64,000 nucleotides of DNA from Kitasatospora humi (GTDB lineage: Bacteria; Actinomycetota; Actinomycetes; Streptomycetales; Streptomycetaceae), in NCBI RefSeq assembly GCF_020907985.1, contig NZ_JAJJPA010000006.1, forward strand, positions 186,001 through 250,000. The letters run 5' to 3'. Under the pieces are notes generated by a model that made no database searches, was not told the DNA's origin, and worked only from the letters and a program-made list of their open reading frames with translations. How positions within the stretch are numbered: the stretch's first letter is position 1; the number at the start of each line of letters is the position of its first letter. This document shows positions 32,986 through 42,620 of this stretch, in pieces. The translations under genes were made by a program, and so were the position numbers.

Positions 32986-33032
32986 GACCAACACCCCTTC
33001 GATTCAGAACGCCTGACGCCACATCAGCCGGC

Positions 33033-33416
33033 CTATGCGCACGTCTTGGTCAGTTCCCCCGCCGCGGCGGCCACCGGCCCGAGATCGGGGTGCTTGCCGT
33101 CCGCCATGGCCTGCTGGGCGTTCTGCACGGCCTTGGAAAGGTCGTCGGCGGCCTTGGCGCTCTGCGGCCCGGCGTGGAGCTTTCCGGCGTCGTCGCTCAG
33201 CTTCTTGAGCGCGTCGGAGGTGCGTTGACGACGTGCCTGGTCGGTCAACTGGCCGACGTTGGTGGCCGAATCCTCCAGGTCCTGCACATCACCGGTGATC
33301 GTGATGGCCGTCTTGCCGCAGCTCACCACCTGCTTGCCGTCGCAGCCGACGAGCGCCGCGCCCGCCAACGCCAACACCGCGGCCACGCCGACGATCCGGC
33401 CTATCCCCACTGCCAT
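33033..33416 (-). CDS. Small secreted lipoprotein
   Basis: A 127-residue protein with a lipoprotein signal peptide and lipobox LVGC (Cys at residue 25). The mature part is mostly helical and carries only two more cysteines (SCGK and KTCA, possibly a disulphide). ATG at 33416 has GGAGGAG upstream. It sits downstream of the MerR gene on the same strand. Function unknown. Confidence 0.8.
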   Translation of the reverse strand: MAVGIGRIVGVAAVLALAGAALVGCDGKQVVSCGKTAITITGDVQDLEDSATNVGQLTDQARRQRTSDALKKLSDDAGKLHAGPQSAKAADDLSKAVQNAQQAMADGKHPDLGPVAAAAGELTKTCA

Positions 33417-33457
33417 CCCTGTTCTCCTCCCCCTGGTGGCTGCCGGTTCCGGGCGTG

Positions 33458-33835
33458 CTACGCCGCCCTGGTGGTGGTGATCTGCGAGGCGGTGTCGATC
33501 ACTTCGTCCAGCACCTCTCGGGAGCGCACCAATTCGGTGATCATGCGGTTGATGCGCTCGCGCTCGGCGGTGAGCTCGTCCACCAGCTCCGGGGTCGCGA
33601 CCTCATTCGGGCGACCGTCCGCGTCCCTCATGCAGGGCAGCAGTTGGGCGATCTTCTTGCTGTTGAGGCCGGCCGCGTAGAGCGTCTGGATCCGCACCAC
33701 CCGGTCCACCGCCCACTCCCCGTAGTCCCGGTGGCCGCCGGGCGTGCGCTCGGCCCGCAGCAGTCCCTGGGTCTCGTAGTAGCGCAGGGACCGCTCGCTC
33801 ACCCCACTGCGCCGGGCCAGTTCACCGATCCGCAT
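33458..33835 (-). CDS. MerR family transcriptional regulator
   Basis: A 125-residue regulator: RIGELARRSGVSERSLRYYE is a canonical MerR winged-helix start, followed by the QGLLRAERTPGGHRDY wing and a C-terminal coiled-coil dimer helix. There are no sensor cysteines beyond one (LPCMRD), so metal sensing is doubtful. ATG at 33835 has GGGAG upstream. It diverges from the SDR gene at 34000, so it probably controls that gene. It is followed by the lipoprotein gene 41 bp downstream. Confidence 0.92.
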   Translation of the reverse strand: MRIGELARRSGVSERSLRYYETQGLLRAERTPGGHRDYGEWAVDRVVRIQTLYAAGLNSKKIAQLLPCMRDADGRPNEVATPELVDELTAERERINRMITELVRSREVLDEVIDTASQITTTRAA

Positions 33836-33857
33836 GTCCCCACTCCCACCTGATGCC

Positions 33858-33897
33858 GTTTCAACTCGATTGTGGCACCGACGCTTGAGGTTGAAAC
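33858..33897. promoter_or_regulatory. GTTTCAAC inverted repeat, MerR operator candidate
   Basis: gtttcaac (33858-33865) and gttgaaac (33890-33897) are exact inverted repeats 24 bp apart in the divergent merR/SDR region. Further on, TTGAAC (33911-33916) and TACCAT (33937-33942) are spaced by 20 bp, the unusually long spacer typical of MerR-controlled promoters. Confidence 0.45.
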
Positions 33898-33999
33898 CGC
33901 CACTCGTCCTTGAACCTGACACTGGTGGCAACTTCTACCATGCTGCGGTGAGCGAGCGCACCGTTCACGCCAACGTCCGCGTCAACGGAGGAGAGAGCG

Positions 34000-34740
34000 A
34001 TGAGTGACCTGACCGGCAAGGTGGCACTGGTGACCGGTGGCAGCCGCGGGATCGGCGCGGCGATAGCGAAGCGACTGGCCGACGAGGGCGCGGCAGTGGC
34101 ACTGACCTACGTCCGGGCGGCTGAGGAGGCCCGCCAGGTCGTCAAGCAGATCGAGGCGGCCGGCGGCAAGGCCGTCGCCATCCAGGCCGACCTGACGCAG
34201 CCGACCGCCGCGGCGGCCGCCGTGGAGCAGACGGTGCGGGAGTTGGGCCGCATCGACGTCCTGGTGAACAACGCCGGATTCCTCACCTACGGCCCGCTGG
34301 CCGAGGTGTCCGCCGAGGAGCTGGACCGGGTGCTGGCGGTGGACGTCCGCTCGGTGTTCCTGGCCGCCCAGGCCGCCGCCAACCACATGGCCGACGGCGG
34401 TCGGATCATCAGCATCGGCTCGTGCTTCAACGGGCGGGTGCCGTTCCCGAACTTCGTGCTGCAGGCGACGGCCAAGTCCGCGCTCATCGGGCTGACCAAG
34501 GGGCTCGCCCGCGAGCTGGGCCCGCGCGGCATCACCGCCACCGTCGTCGACCCGGGCCCGATCGACACCGACATGAACCCGGCGGACGGCGACAGCGCCG
34601 AGGTCCAGCGCTCCCTCACCGCCCTGGGCCGGTACGGCGAGGCCGACGACATCGCCAACGCGGTGGCCTACCTGGCCGGCCCCGGCGGCCGCTACGTCAC
34701 CGGCACCGCCCTCGCCGTGGACGGCGGCTACAACGCCTGA
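34000..34740 (+). CDS. SDR family oxidoreductase-like protein lacking the catalytic tyrosine
   Basis: A 246-residue classical SDR of the FabG-like type. TGGSRGIG (residues 12-19) and NNAG (90-93) are normal, and Ser141 of the active-site SIGSC segment is present. The YxxxK motif reads QATAK (155-159): the lysine is kept but the tyrosine is glutamine. The codon is cag at 34462-34464. The C-terminal GRYVTGTALAVDGGYNA is intact. The protein may be inactive, act in binding, or use altered chemistry. It is divergent from the MerR gene. Confidence 0.88.
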   Translation: MSDLTGKVALVTGGSRGIGAAIAKRLADEGAAVALTYVRAAEEARQVVKQIEAAGGKAVAIQADLTQPTAAAAAVEQTVRELGRIDVLVNNAGFLTYGPLAEVSAEELDRVLAVDVRSVFLAAQAAANHMADGGRIISIGSCFNGRVPFPNFVLQATAKSALIGLTKGLARELGPRGITATVVDPGPIDTDMNPADGDSAEVQRSLTALGRYGEADDIANAVAYLAGPGGRYVTGTALAVDGGYNA

Positions 34741-34759
34741 CGACGTGGGCCGCACACGG

Positions 34760-34800
34760 CGCCGCGGGTGCCCACCAAGGCGGGGCGGGCACCCGCGGCG
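34760..34800. terminator. Bidirectional terminator, 14-bp perfect stem
   Basis: Positions 34760-34773 and 34787-34800 are exact inverted repeats around a 13-base loop. It lies between the SDR gene (plus) and the FadB-type gene (minus). Confidence 0.8.
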
Positions 34801-34839
34801 TCATGGCGTGCCGCCGCCCGGACGATGCTCCCGCGGACC

Positions 34840-37008
34840 TCAGTCCTTGAACGTCCCGCCCTCCGCCGCGATCCGCTCCAGCATCGCCGGCGGGGCGAAC
34901 CGCTCGCCGTACTGGGCGGCCAACTCGCGGGCCCGCGCGGCGAACCCGGCCGGGCCGCCCCGGTAGCCGTTGATGTACTGCAGCACGCCGCCGGTCCAGG
35001 CCGGGTAGCCGATGCCCAGGATGGAGCCGACGTTGGCGTCGGCGACGGAGGTCAGCACGCCCTCCTCCAGGCAGCGCACGCTGTCCAGCGCCTCCGCGAA
35101 GAGCATCCGCTCCTTCAGGTCCTCGAACGGGACCTCGACGTCGGGGCGGGTGAAGTGCTCGCGCAGGCCCGGCCAGAGGCGGCCCCGCTTGCCGTTCTCG
35201 TCGTACTCGTAGAAGCCGGCGCCGCCGCTGCGCCCGGGCCGGTCGAACTCCTCGACCATCCGGTCGAAGACGACCTCCGCCGGGTGCGGCTCCCACACCC
35301 CGCCGACCTCCTCGACCGCGCGGCGGGCCTCGCCGCGGATCTTGCGGGGCAGCGTCAGCGTCAACTCGTCCAGCAGGGACAGCACCTTCGCGGGGTACCC
35401 GGCCTGGGCGGCCGCCTGCTCGATCGAGGCCGGCTCGACGCCCTCCGCCACCATGGCGACGCCCTCGTTGAGGAACTGGCCGATCACCCGCGAGGTGAAG
35501 AACCCGCGCGAGTCGTTGACCACGATCGGGGTCTTGCCCAACGTCCGCACCAGGTCGAAGGCGCGGGCCACCGCCTCCTCGCCGGTCCGGGTGCCGCGGA
35601 TGATCTCGACGAGCGGCATCTTGTCGACCGGCGAGAAGAAGTGCAGGCCGATGAAGTCGGCGTCCCGCTCGACTCCCTCCGCCAGCAGGCTGATCGGCAG
35701 CGTGGAGGTGTTGGAGCAGAGCAGCGCGTCCGGCGCGACGACGCCTTGCACCTCCTGGAAGACCTTGTGCTTGAGCTCGACGTTCTCGAAGACGGCCTCG
35801 ATCACCGCGTCGCAGCCCGCCAGGTCGGCGACGTCCGCGGTGGCCGTGATCCGGCCGAGCAGCTCGTCACGCTGCTCCGCCGTGCTCCGGCCGCGCGCGA
35901 CCGCCTTGTCCAACAGCTTGGCGGAGTACGCCTTGCCGTGCTCGGCGGCCTCGACGGTCACGTCCTTGAGCACGACCTGGAGCCCTGCCTTGGCGCACGC
36001 GTAGGCGATGCCCGCGCCCATCATCCCGGCGCCCAGCACGGCGACCTTGGACACCTGCCGCTCGGGCACCCCGGTCGGCCGGGAGGCACCGGCGTTGACC
36101 GCCTGCATGTCGAAGAACAGCGCCTGGATCATGTTCTTGGCGGTCTGGCCGGTCGCCAACTCGGTGAAGTAGCGCGCCTCGATGACCATCGCGGTGTCGA
36201 CGTCGACCTGGCTGCTCTCCACCGCGGCGGCCAGCACGTTGCGCGGCGCGGGGTACGGCGCGCCGTTCAGCTGCTTGCGCAGGTTGGCGGGGTAGGCCGG
36301 GAGTTGGGCGGCCAGCGCGGGCGTCGAGGGAGTACCGCCCGGGATCTTGTAGCCCTTGACGTCCCACGGCTGCTGGGCGGTCTCGTGGGCCAGCACCCAG
36401 GCCCGCGCCTTGGCGAGCAACTCGTCCTGACTGCCCGCCAGTTCGTGGATCAGGCCGGCCTCGACCGCGGCCGCCGGGCGGTACTGGCGGCCGGTCAGCA
36501 GCCACTTCAGCAGCGCGTCCGCCAGGCCGAGCAGCCGCACGGTGCGCACCACACCGCCGCCGCCCGGCAGCAGGCCCAGGGTCACCTCGGGGAACCCGAT
36601 CTTGCTCTTCGGCGTGTCCAGCGCGATCCGGTGGTGGCAGGCCAGCGCCAGCTCCAGGCCACCGCCCAGCGCACTGCCGTTGATCGCGGCGACCACCGGA
36701 ACGCCCAGCGTCTCCAGGGTGCGCATGGCCTGCTTCAGCTTCAGCGACCCGGCGAGGAACTCCTCGGCCTGGTCGGGCCGGACGGCGGAGAGCATCCGCA
36801 GGTCGCCACCGGCGAAGAAGGTCTTCTTGGCGGAGGTGAGGATCACGCCGCGCAGGCCCTCGGTCGCGGCCAGGTGCGCCACGACCTCCTGGAACTGCTC
36901 GGTGAAGCGGGAGTTCATGGTGTTGACGGACTGGTCCGGGTCGTCGAGGACGAGGGTGACGATCCCCTCCTCGTCCTGCTCCCAGCGGATCACGGTCGGC
37001 TCGCTCAT
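34840..37008 (-). CDS. fadB: Fatty-acid oxidation multifunctional protein (enoyl-CoA hydratase / 3-hydroxyacyl-CoA dehydrogenase)
   Basis: A 722-residue FadB/FadJ-type protein. The N-terminal crotonase domain has the oxyanion-hole FFAGGDLRML, GGGLELALACHH and the FPEVTLGLLPGGGG catalytic segment. The middle and C-terminal dehydrogenase domains have the NAD motif VLGAGMMGAGIAYACAKAG and the catalytic HFFSPVDKMPLVEI region. It catalyses hydration and the NAD-dependent dehydrogenation of beta-oxidation. ATG at 37008 has GGAG upstream. It follows the thiolase gene by 35 bp, giving a complete beta-oxidation operon with the CoA transferase. Confidence 0.95.
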   Translation of the reverse strand: MSEPTVIRWEQDEEGIVTLVLDDPDQSVNTMNSRFTEQFQEVVAHLAATEGLRGVILTSAKKTFFAGGDLRMLSAVRPDQAEEFLAGSLKLKQAMRTLETLGVPVVAAINGSALGGGLELALACHHRIALDTPKSKIGFPEVTLGLLPGGGGVVRTVRLLGLADALLKWLLTGRQYRPAAAVEAGLIHELAGSQDELLAKARAWVLAHETAQQPWDVKGYKIPGGTPSTPALAAQLPAYPANLRKQLNGAPYPAPRNVLAAAVESSQVDVDTAMVIEARYFTELATGQTAKNMIQALFFDMQAVNAGASRPTGVPERQVSKVAVLGAGMMGAGIAYACAKAGLQVVLKDVTVEAAEHGKAYSAKLLDKAVARGRSTAEQRDELLGRITATADVADLAGCDAVIEAVFENVELKHKVFQEVQGVVAPDALLCSNTSTLPISLLAEGVERDADFIGLHFFSPVDKMPLVEIIRGTRTGEEAVARAFDLVRTLGKTPIVVNDSRGFFTSRVIGQFLNEGVAMVAEGVEPASIEQAAAQAGYPAKVLSLLDELTLTLPRKIRGEARRAVEEVGGVWEPHPAEVVFDRMVEEFDRPGRSGGAGFYEYDENGKRGRLWPGLREHFTRPDVEVPFEDLKERMLFAEALDSVRCLEEGVLTSVADANVGSILGIGYPAWTGGVLQYINGYRGGPAGFAARARELAAQYGERFAPPAMLERIAAEGGTFKD

Positions 37009-37043
37009 AACAGGTGGCTCCAGTAAGTCGAGTGAGGGGGACG

Positions 37044-38258
37044 TCAGATGCGCTCGACGATGGTGGCGATGCCCATGCCGCCGCCCACGCAGAGGGTGGC
37101 CAGGCCGTAGCGGAGCTCGCGGCGCTCCAGCTCGTCGATCAGGGTGCCGAGGATCATCGCGCCGGTCGCACCCAGCGGGTGGCCCAGTGCGATCGCACCG
37201 CCGTTGACGTTCACCTGCTCGTGCGAGAAGCCGAGTTCGCCCATGAAGCGCAGCACCACCGAGGCGAACGCCTCGTTGATCTCGACCAGGTCGATGTCGG
37301 CGGCGGTCAGGCCGGCCTTGGCGAGCGCCTTGCGGGTGGCGGGGGCCGGGCCGGTGAGCATGATGGTGGGCTCGGAGCCGGAGACCGCCGCCGAGACGAT
37401 CCGGGCGCGCGGGCGCAGCCCGTAGCGCTCACCGATCTCCCGGTTGCCGATCGCCACCAGCGAGGCGCCGTCGACGATGCCGGAGGAGTTGCCGGCGGTG
37501 TGCACGTGGTCGATCTGCTCGACCCAGTGGTACTTCTGCAGTGCCACCGCGTCGAAGCCGCCCATTTCGCCGATGGTCGCGAAGGCGGGCTTGAGGGCGG
37601 CCAGGGTCTCGACCGTGGTGCCCGGGCGCAGGTACTCGTCGCGCTCCAGCACCACCAGGCCGTTGCGGTCGCGCACCGGCACCACCGAGCGGTCGAAGAG
37701 GCCGTCGGCCTGGGCCTTGGCGGCGCGGGCCTGGGACTCGGCCGCGTAACCGTCCACGTCGGTGCGGGAGAAGCCGCCGATGGTGGCGATCAGGTCGGCA
37801 CCGATGCCCTGCGGCACGAAGTTGACCTCGAACGAGGTCATCGGGTCCATCATCCAGGCCCCGCCGTCGGAGCCCATCGGCACCCGGGACATCGACTCGA
37901 CGCCGCCGGCCAGCACCAGGTCCTCGAAGCCCGAACGGACCTTGGCCGCGGCCAGGTTGACCGACTCCAGGCCGGAGGCGCAGAAGCGGTTCTCCTGCAC
38001 GCCGGCCACGGTGTCGGGCAGGCCGGCGGCGATGGCCGCGATCCGGGCGATGTCGGAGCCCTGGTCGCCGTGCGGGCTGACCACGCCGAGCACGATGTCG
38101 TCGATCGCGGCCGGGTCGAGGTCGGGCAGCCGGTGGCGCATCTCGCGGATCAGCCCGACCACCAGGTCGATCGGCTTGGTGCCGTGCAGGGCACCACCTG
38201 CCTTGCCGCGTCCGCGCGGGGTGCGGATCGCCTCGTAGACGTACGCTTCGGTGCTCAC
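37044..38258 (-). CDS. fadA: Acetyl-CoA C-acyltransferase (thiolase)
   Basis: A 404-residue thiolase. The nucleophilic Cys in [10 protein letters not shown], the HTAGNSSGI substrate loop, GHPLGATGA with the catalytic His, and the C-terminal CVGGGMGIA Cys are all in place. It cleaves 3-ketoacyl-CoA in the last step of beta-oxidation. GTG at 38258 has AGAGAGG upstream and overlaps the stop of the CoA-transferase gene by four bases (GTGA). Confidence 0.95.
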   Translation of the reverse strand: MSTEAYVYEAIRTPRGRGKAGGALHGTKPIDLVVGLIREMRHRLPDLDPAAIDDIVLGVVSPHGDQGSDIARIAAIAAGLPDTVAGVQENRFCASGLESVNLAAAKVRSGFEDLVLAGGVESMSRVPMGSDGGAWMMDPMTSFEVNFVPQGIGADLIATIGGFSRTDVDGYAAESQARAAKAQADGLFDRSVVPVRDRNGLVVLERDEYLRPGTTVETLAALKPAFATIGEMGGFDAVALQKYHWVEQIDHVHTAGNSSGIVDGASLVAIGNREIGERYGLRPRARIVSAAVSGSEPTIMLTGPAPATRKALAKAGLTAADIDLVEINEAFASVVLRFMGELGFSHEQVNVNGGAIALGHPLGATGAMILGTLIDELERRELRYGLATLCVGGGMGIATIVERI

Positions 38259-39418
38259 GATGGCCTCTCTGAAGGGTCGGGACGGTCAGCGGGGTCGAGT
38301 GCGGGAACGCCCCAGTCGCGGGCGACTTCGGCGGTGTCGGCGCCGGGGCGGCCGGGCGGGCGCCGCAGTGTGCCGGGGGTGGCGGAGAACCGCGGGGCGG
38401 GGGCGGGCTGGGTGACGCCGTGCCGGGTCGGGTAGGTGCCGCGGGCCACCAGGTGCGGATCGGCGGCAGCCTGACGCAGCGTCAGCACCTCGGCGACGCA
38501 GGCGTCCGAGCCGGCGAAGACGGTGCGCCACTCGGCGCTGGTGCGGGCGGCGAAGCGGGTGGCGATCAGCGCGCGCAGTTCGGGCCAGCGGTCCGTCTCG
38601 TACTGGCCGGGCGCGTCGGCCGGCAGCTCCAGCAGGCGGGCGAACTCGGCGTAGAACTGCGGCTCCAGCGCGCCCACCGCGAAGTGCCCGCCGTCGCTTG
38701 CCTGGTAGACCGCGTAGCAGGGGGCGCCGCCGTCCAGCAGGTTGACGCCGCGGCGGTCGTGCCAGCTGCCCTGGGCGAGCAACCCCCAGATCAGGGTGGC
38801 CAGGTGGGCGGTGCCGTCGACGATGGCGGCGTCCACCACCTGGCCGGTGCCGGTCGCGCGGGCGTGGTGCAGGGCGGCGAGCAGGCCGACCACCAGGTAG
38901 AGCGAGCCGCCCGCGAAGTCGCCGAGCAGGTTGGCGGGGACCGACGGCGGGCCGCCCGGCGGGCCGATCATGCCGAGCACGCCGGTGAGGGCGACGTAGT
39001 CGATGTCGTGGCCGGCGGTGGCGGCGAGCGGCCCGTCCTGGCCCCAGCCGGTCATCCGGCCGTAGACCAGGGCCGGATTGCGGGCCAGGCAGGCCTCGGG
39101 GCCGACACCCAACCGTTCGGCGACACCGGGCCGGTAGCCCTCGATCAGCAGGTCGGCCCGTTCCACCAGGGCCAGCACCCGGTCCAGCCCGGCGGGGGAC
39201 TTGAGGTCGACCAGCACCGAGCGCTTGTTGCGGTTGGTCAGGTCGTACGCCGGATCCTGGGCCAGCGGCGAGCCGTTGGGGCGGTCGACCCGCACCACGT
39301 CGGCGCCGAGGTCGCCGAGCAGCATCGCGGCGAACGGCCCGGGCCCGATCCCCGCCAGTTCGACCACCCGGACGCCGGTCAGCGGCCCGGCCGCGCCGGC
39401 CGCCCCGGAACCGACCAC
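38255..39418 (-). CDS. CaiB/BaiF family CoA transferase / alpha-methylacyl-CoA racemase-like
   Basis: A 387-residue protein beginning with [20 protein letters not shown], the classic N-terminus of this family. [14 protein letters not shown] matches alpha-methylacyl-CoA racemase and includes the acid Asp. It may racemise methyl-branched acyl-CoA so that it can be beta-oxidised, which would fit its place as first gene of a fadA/fadB operon. GTG at 39418 has GAGGAGG seven bases upstream. It overlaps the next gene by GTGA. Confidence 0.88.
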   Translation of the reverse strand: MVGSGAAGAAGPLTGVRVVELAGIGPGPFAAMLLGDLGADVVRVDRPNGSPLAQDPAYDLTNRNKRSVLVDLKSPAGLDRVLALVERADLLIEGYRPGVAERLGVGPEACLARNPALVYGRMTGWGQDGPLAATAGHDIDYVALTGVLGMIGPPGGPPSVPANLLGDFAGGSLYLVVGLLAALHHARATGTGQVVDAAIVDGTAHLATLIWGLLAQGSWHDRRGVNLLDGGAPCYAVYQASDGGHFAVGALEPQFYAEFARLLELPADAPGQYETDRWPELRALIATRFAARTSAEWRTVFAGSDACVAEVLTLRQAAADPHLVARGTYPTRHGVTQPAPAPRFSATPGTLRRPPGRPGADTAEVARDWGVPALDPADRPDPSERPS

Positions 39419-39439
39419 GCGATCGCCTCCTCGCGAGCG

Positions 39440-39456
39440 TGACAGTGAAGCTGTAA
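39440..39456. promoter_or_regulatory. Imperfect palindromic operator candidate before the beta-oxidation operon
   Basis: TGACAG (39440-39445), tgaag, CTGTAA (39451-39456): five of six positions pair. It is placed about 22 bp before the CoA-transferase start. It could bind a FadR- or TetR-type regulator of fatty-acid genes, none of which is in the window. Confidence 0.35.
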
Positions 39457-39540
39457 CACTGCGGATGGTATGCCGGTGACCGGCGAGTAACAAGAGCCCC
39501 GGGGCGCCCGGCCGGAGCGTCCCGGGCCCCTGCGGGCGAG

Positions 39541-39599
39541 CCCCCGGGACACCCCGTGCGAAGCGCCCCCGGGACACCCGTGCGAAGCGCCCGGGGGCG
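39541..39599. repeat. Direct repeats plus a 10-bp perfect hairpin
   Basis: Two ~25-bp near-copies (39541-39565 and 39566-39589, cccccgggacacc...gtgcgaagcg) are followed by a hairpin in which cgcccccggg (39564-39573) pairs with cccgggggcg (39590-39599). The block is in the divergent region between the CoA-transferase operon and the EI24 gene. Confidence 0.55.
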
Positions 39600-39686
39600 C
39601 CTGGCGGACGGGCCGCCGTGCCGGAGCCGCGACAACCGTGATCCCGGCATCGCGGCCGGTCAGCGGCGCGCCATAGGCTGATCAGT

Positions 39687-40433
39687 ATGTCTGATCTGCT
39701 GACGGGTGTGGGCGCGCTGTGGCGCGGGCAGGTGTGGGTGGCGCGGCGGCCGCGCTGGTGGCTCTTCGGGCTGCTCCCGGCGCTGGTCGCGCTGGTGCTC
39801 GTCGGTGCCGCGCTGACCGCTCTCGCCTGGTGGGCGGGCGACATCGTCGACTGGGCCACCCCGTTCGCCGCGCACTGGAGTTCCGGGGAACGGGCGCTGC
39901 TGCGCGACACGGCCACCGCGCTGCTCATCGGCGTCGGGGCGCTGATCGCGATCGTCACGTTCACCGGCCTCACCGTGGCCATCGGGCAGCCGTTCTACGA
40001 GCGGCTGGTGCGCGCGGTGCTCCCGCCGCCGCCCGGGGCACCGGAGATCGGGATCGGCGACGCGCTGGCCGCCGCGCTGCGGATCGGATTCCGTACCGCG
40101 CTCTGCTCGGTCGGACTGTTCGCGCTCGGCTGCGTGCCGGTGCTCGGCCAGCTGCTGGCACCGGCGCTCGGGTTCTGCGTCGCCGGGTACTTCCTCACCG
40201 TGGAGCTCACCGGCATCGCCTTCGACCTGCACGGCGTGCCGCCCCGGGAGCGGCTGCGCGGTCGGCGGACGGCGGCGATCGGCTTCGGGCTGCCGCTGGT
40301 GCTGGCCTTCCTGGTCCCGTTCGCCACGGTGCTGCTGATGCCCGGCGCGGTGGCCGGCGCGGCGCTGCTGGTCGCGGACCGACCGCCGCGCCCGGAAAAC
40401 CGGTTGCGGCCGCCCGTAGGCTCCTTCGAATGA
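39687..40433 (+). CDS. EI24 domain membrane protein (CysZ-like)
   Basis: A 248-residue membrane protein with about four to five hydrophobic helices (near residues 24-48, 75-97, 130-165 and 190-225). The GQPFYERLVRAV segment after helix 2 is typical of the EI24/CysZ family (PF07264). CysZ members move sulphate; the role of actinobacterial members is unclear. The stop overlaps the ATG of the next gene (ATGA), so the two are translationally coupled. Confidence 0.85.
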   Translation: MSDLLTGVGALWRGQVWVARRPRWWLFGLLPALVALVLVGAALTALAWWAGDIVDWATPFAAHWSSGERALLRDTATALLIGVGALIAIVTFTGLTVAIGQPFYERLVRAVLPPPPGAPEIGIGDALAAALRIGFRTALCSVGLFALGCVPVLGQLLAPALGFCVAGYFLTVELTGIAFDLHGVPPRERLRGRRTAAIGFGLPLVLAFLVPFATVLLMPGAVAGAALLVADRPPRPENRLRPPVGSFE

Positions 40434-41206
40434 CGGCACCCGACACGCTCCTGGACTTGTACGACCGCCAGTTCCGCCGCAGTTCCGATGCCCACGGCAG
40501 GCTGCTGGAACACGACGGCGGCCCGCTGGTGCGCGGCGGCGGCGCAGGCAACATCCTCACCGGCCGCCGGCCCGGTCTCGGGGTGACGGGCGCCGAGTTG
40601 GACGAGTTGATCCGCCGCCAGGTCGCCGACGGCACGGCGGTGCACTGGCGGGTCCACGGCCACGACCGGCCCGCCGAGCTGGGCGAGCGGCTGCTGGCCG
40701 CCGGGTTCACCGCCAAGCGCCGCGGCACGGTGCTGGTCGGCGAGACCGCGGCCCTGACCGGTGAGGTGCCGCTGCCGGCCGGCGTGACGATCCGCCGGAC
40801 CACCGACCCGTCGGACGCCGACCGGATCGCCGAGCAGCACACCGAGGTCTGGGGCGAGGACTTGAGCCGCCTCGCCAGGGTGCTCAAGGACCGGATGGCC
40901 AACCGGCCGGACAGCACCCCGATCCTGCTGGCCGAGGCCGCCGACGGCACCCTGGTGTGCAGCGCCTGGACGGTGCTGCGCGAGGACAGCGACTTCGCCG
41001 GCCTGGTCGGCGGCTCGACGCTGCGGGCCTGGCGGGGCCGCGGCATCTACCGTGCGCTGGTCGCCCACCGGGCCCGGATCGCCGAGCGGCACGGCTACCG
41101 CTACCTGCACGTGGAGGCCTCCGACGACAGCGCCCCGATCCTGCGCCGGCTCGGCTTCCAGGCGATCACCACGGTGACGCTGTACGACTGGACACCGCCG
41201 GCCTGA
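40430..41206 (+). CDS. GNAT family N-acetyltransferase
   Basis: A 258-residue protein. The C-terminal half carries the acetyl-CoA loop RAWRGRGIYRALVAHR and the RYLHVEASDDSAPILRRLGF motif typical of GNAT enzymes. The N-terminal ~100 residues are an extra helical part. The ATG overlaps the EI24 stop (ATGA). Substrate unknown. Confidence 0.85.
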   Translation: MTAPDTLLDLYDRQFRRSSDAHGRLLEHDGGPLVRGGGAGNILTGRRPGLGVTGAELDELIRRQVADGTAVHWRVHGHDRPAELGERLLAAGFTAKRRGTVLVGETAALTGEVPLPAGVTIRRTTDPSDADRIAEQHTEVWGEDLSRLARVLKDRMANRPDSTPILLAEAADGTLVCSAWTVLREDSDFAGLVGGSTLRAWRGRGIYRALVAHRARIAERHGYRYLHVEASDDSAPILRRLGFQAITTVTLYDWTPPA

Positions 41207-41312
41207 CCCGGACCGGTCGCTCCGTGCCGGGGCCCCTCCCTCGGACGGGGGATGCGGAGATCAACCGAACGATTGACGCACCGTCGCCCGCCCCGGCCGT
41301 AGGGTCGGTCCC

Positions 41313-42620
41313 ATGCGAACCTTGACGGCGTTCCTGGTGGGCCGCACGGCCCGGGTGCGGTGGGTGCACCTGGTGCTGGGCGGTGCGCTGCTGATGCCGT
41401 TCTGGATGCTCGGCACGGTGCTGGTCTCCACGGTGTACGCCGAGCCCGGCGGGAGCGCCCAGGCCGGTCCGTGGCGCGCCGTCCTGGCCCAGCTGCCGGC
41501 GGTGCTGGTGGCACTGCCGATGGCCTGGGTGGTCGCGTTGCTGCCGGTCGCCCGGGTGCTGCTGGCCACCGCCGCCCGGGCGCTGGCGGCCAGCCGCGCC
41601 GGAGAGTTCGCCCACACCCCGGCCGACAGCTGGGCGGCCCGGCGGCGCACCGCGCACTGGTTCGTGCTGCACCTACTGGTCGGCGGGGTGGTCAGCGGGC
41701 TGTCGCTGGCGATTCCGCCACTGGTGCTGCTGCTCTGCGTCTCACCGCTGGGATTCCTGGGCCATCCCGGGCTGGGGCTGGTCCACCAGGCCCTCGGCGC
41801 GCATCCGCCGCCCACTCCCCCGCTCGGCCTGGCGGTGCTGCTCGGGCTGCTGCTGGTCAGCGCGGGCGCCGGTGCGCTGCTGGCCCGCTGCGCCCCGGTG
41901 CTGCTCGGCCCGACGCCGGCCGAGCGGCTGGCCGCCGCGGAGCGCCGTTCGCTGGTCCTGGCGCAGCGCAACCGGCTGGCCCGGGAGCTGCACGACTCGG
42001 TCGGGCACGCACTCACCGCGGTGACCATCCAGGCCGGTGCGGCCCGCCGGGTGCTGCACCGTGATCCCGCGTTCGCCGAGGAGGCGCTGCTCGCCATCGA
42101 GGAGGCGGCCCGCACCGCCGTGGGTGAGCTGGACACCGTGCTCGGCATCCTGCGCGAGGACGCCGACGACGGCGCCGACCCACCGGCCGGCGCCCCCGGC
42201 AGCGAGGGCGCCCGCCACGCCACCGGCCCGACGCTGGCCTCGCTCGACCTGCTGGCCCGTCAGCTGGGGCTGGCCGGGGTGCCGGTGACGGTCCGGACTG
42301 GGCCGGGAGTGGCAGCGCTGCCCGACGCGCTCTCCCGGGAGGCCTACCGCATCGTGCAGGAGGGGCTGACCAATGTGCTGCGCCACGCCGGCTCGGTGCC
42401 GGCCGTGCTGACGCTCGACATCGACCGAGGACGGCTGACCGTGGAACTGACCAATCCGGTGGGCGCCGGGCGCCCGAGCCGGCCCGGCGGCGGGCGCGGG
42501 CTGCGCGGAGTGGCCGAACGCGCCGCCGCGCGCGGCGGCGGCTGCGAGAGCGGCCGCACGGCCGACGGGGGCGGCTGGCGGCTCGCGGTCTGGCTGCCGG
42601 TGGAGGTGGCGGCGGCATGA
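41313..42620 (+). CDS. Two-component sensor histidine kinase (NarL-type)
   Basis: A 435-residue membrane kinase. Hydrophobic helices cover roughly residues 18-40, 58-85, 118-145 and 170-195, so it is an intramembrane-sensing type with no large extracellular domain. HisKA_3 contains LARELHDSVGHAL with phospho-acceptor His227, and the C-terminal ATPase domain ends GRGLRGVAERAAARGGG. The gene overlaps the response regulator by four bases. The stimulus is unknown; such systems often respond to envelope stress. Confidence 0.93.
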   Translation: MRTLTAFLVGRTARVRWVHLVLGGALLMPFWMLGTVLVSTVYAEPGGSAQAGPWRAVLAQLPAVLVALPMAWVVALLPVARVLLATAARALAASRAGEFAHTPADSWAARRRTAHWFVLHLLVGGVVSGLSLAIPPLVLLLCVSPLGFLGHPGLGLVHQALGAHPPPTPPLGLAVLLGLLLVSAGAGALLARCAPVLLGPTPAERLAAAERRSLVLAQRNRLARELHDSVGHALTAVTIQAGAARRVLHRDPAFAEEALLAIEEAARTAVGELDTVLGILREDADDGADPPAGAPGSEGARHATGPTLASLDLLARQLGLAGVPVTVRTGPGVAALPDALSREAYRIVQEGLTNVLRHAGSVPAVLTLDIDRGRLTVELTNPVGAGRPSRPGGGRGLRGVAERAAARGGGCESGRTADGGGWRLAVWLPVEVAAA

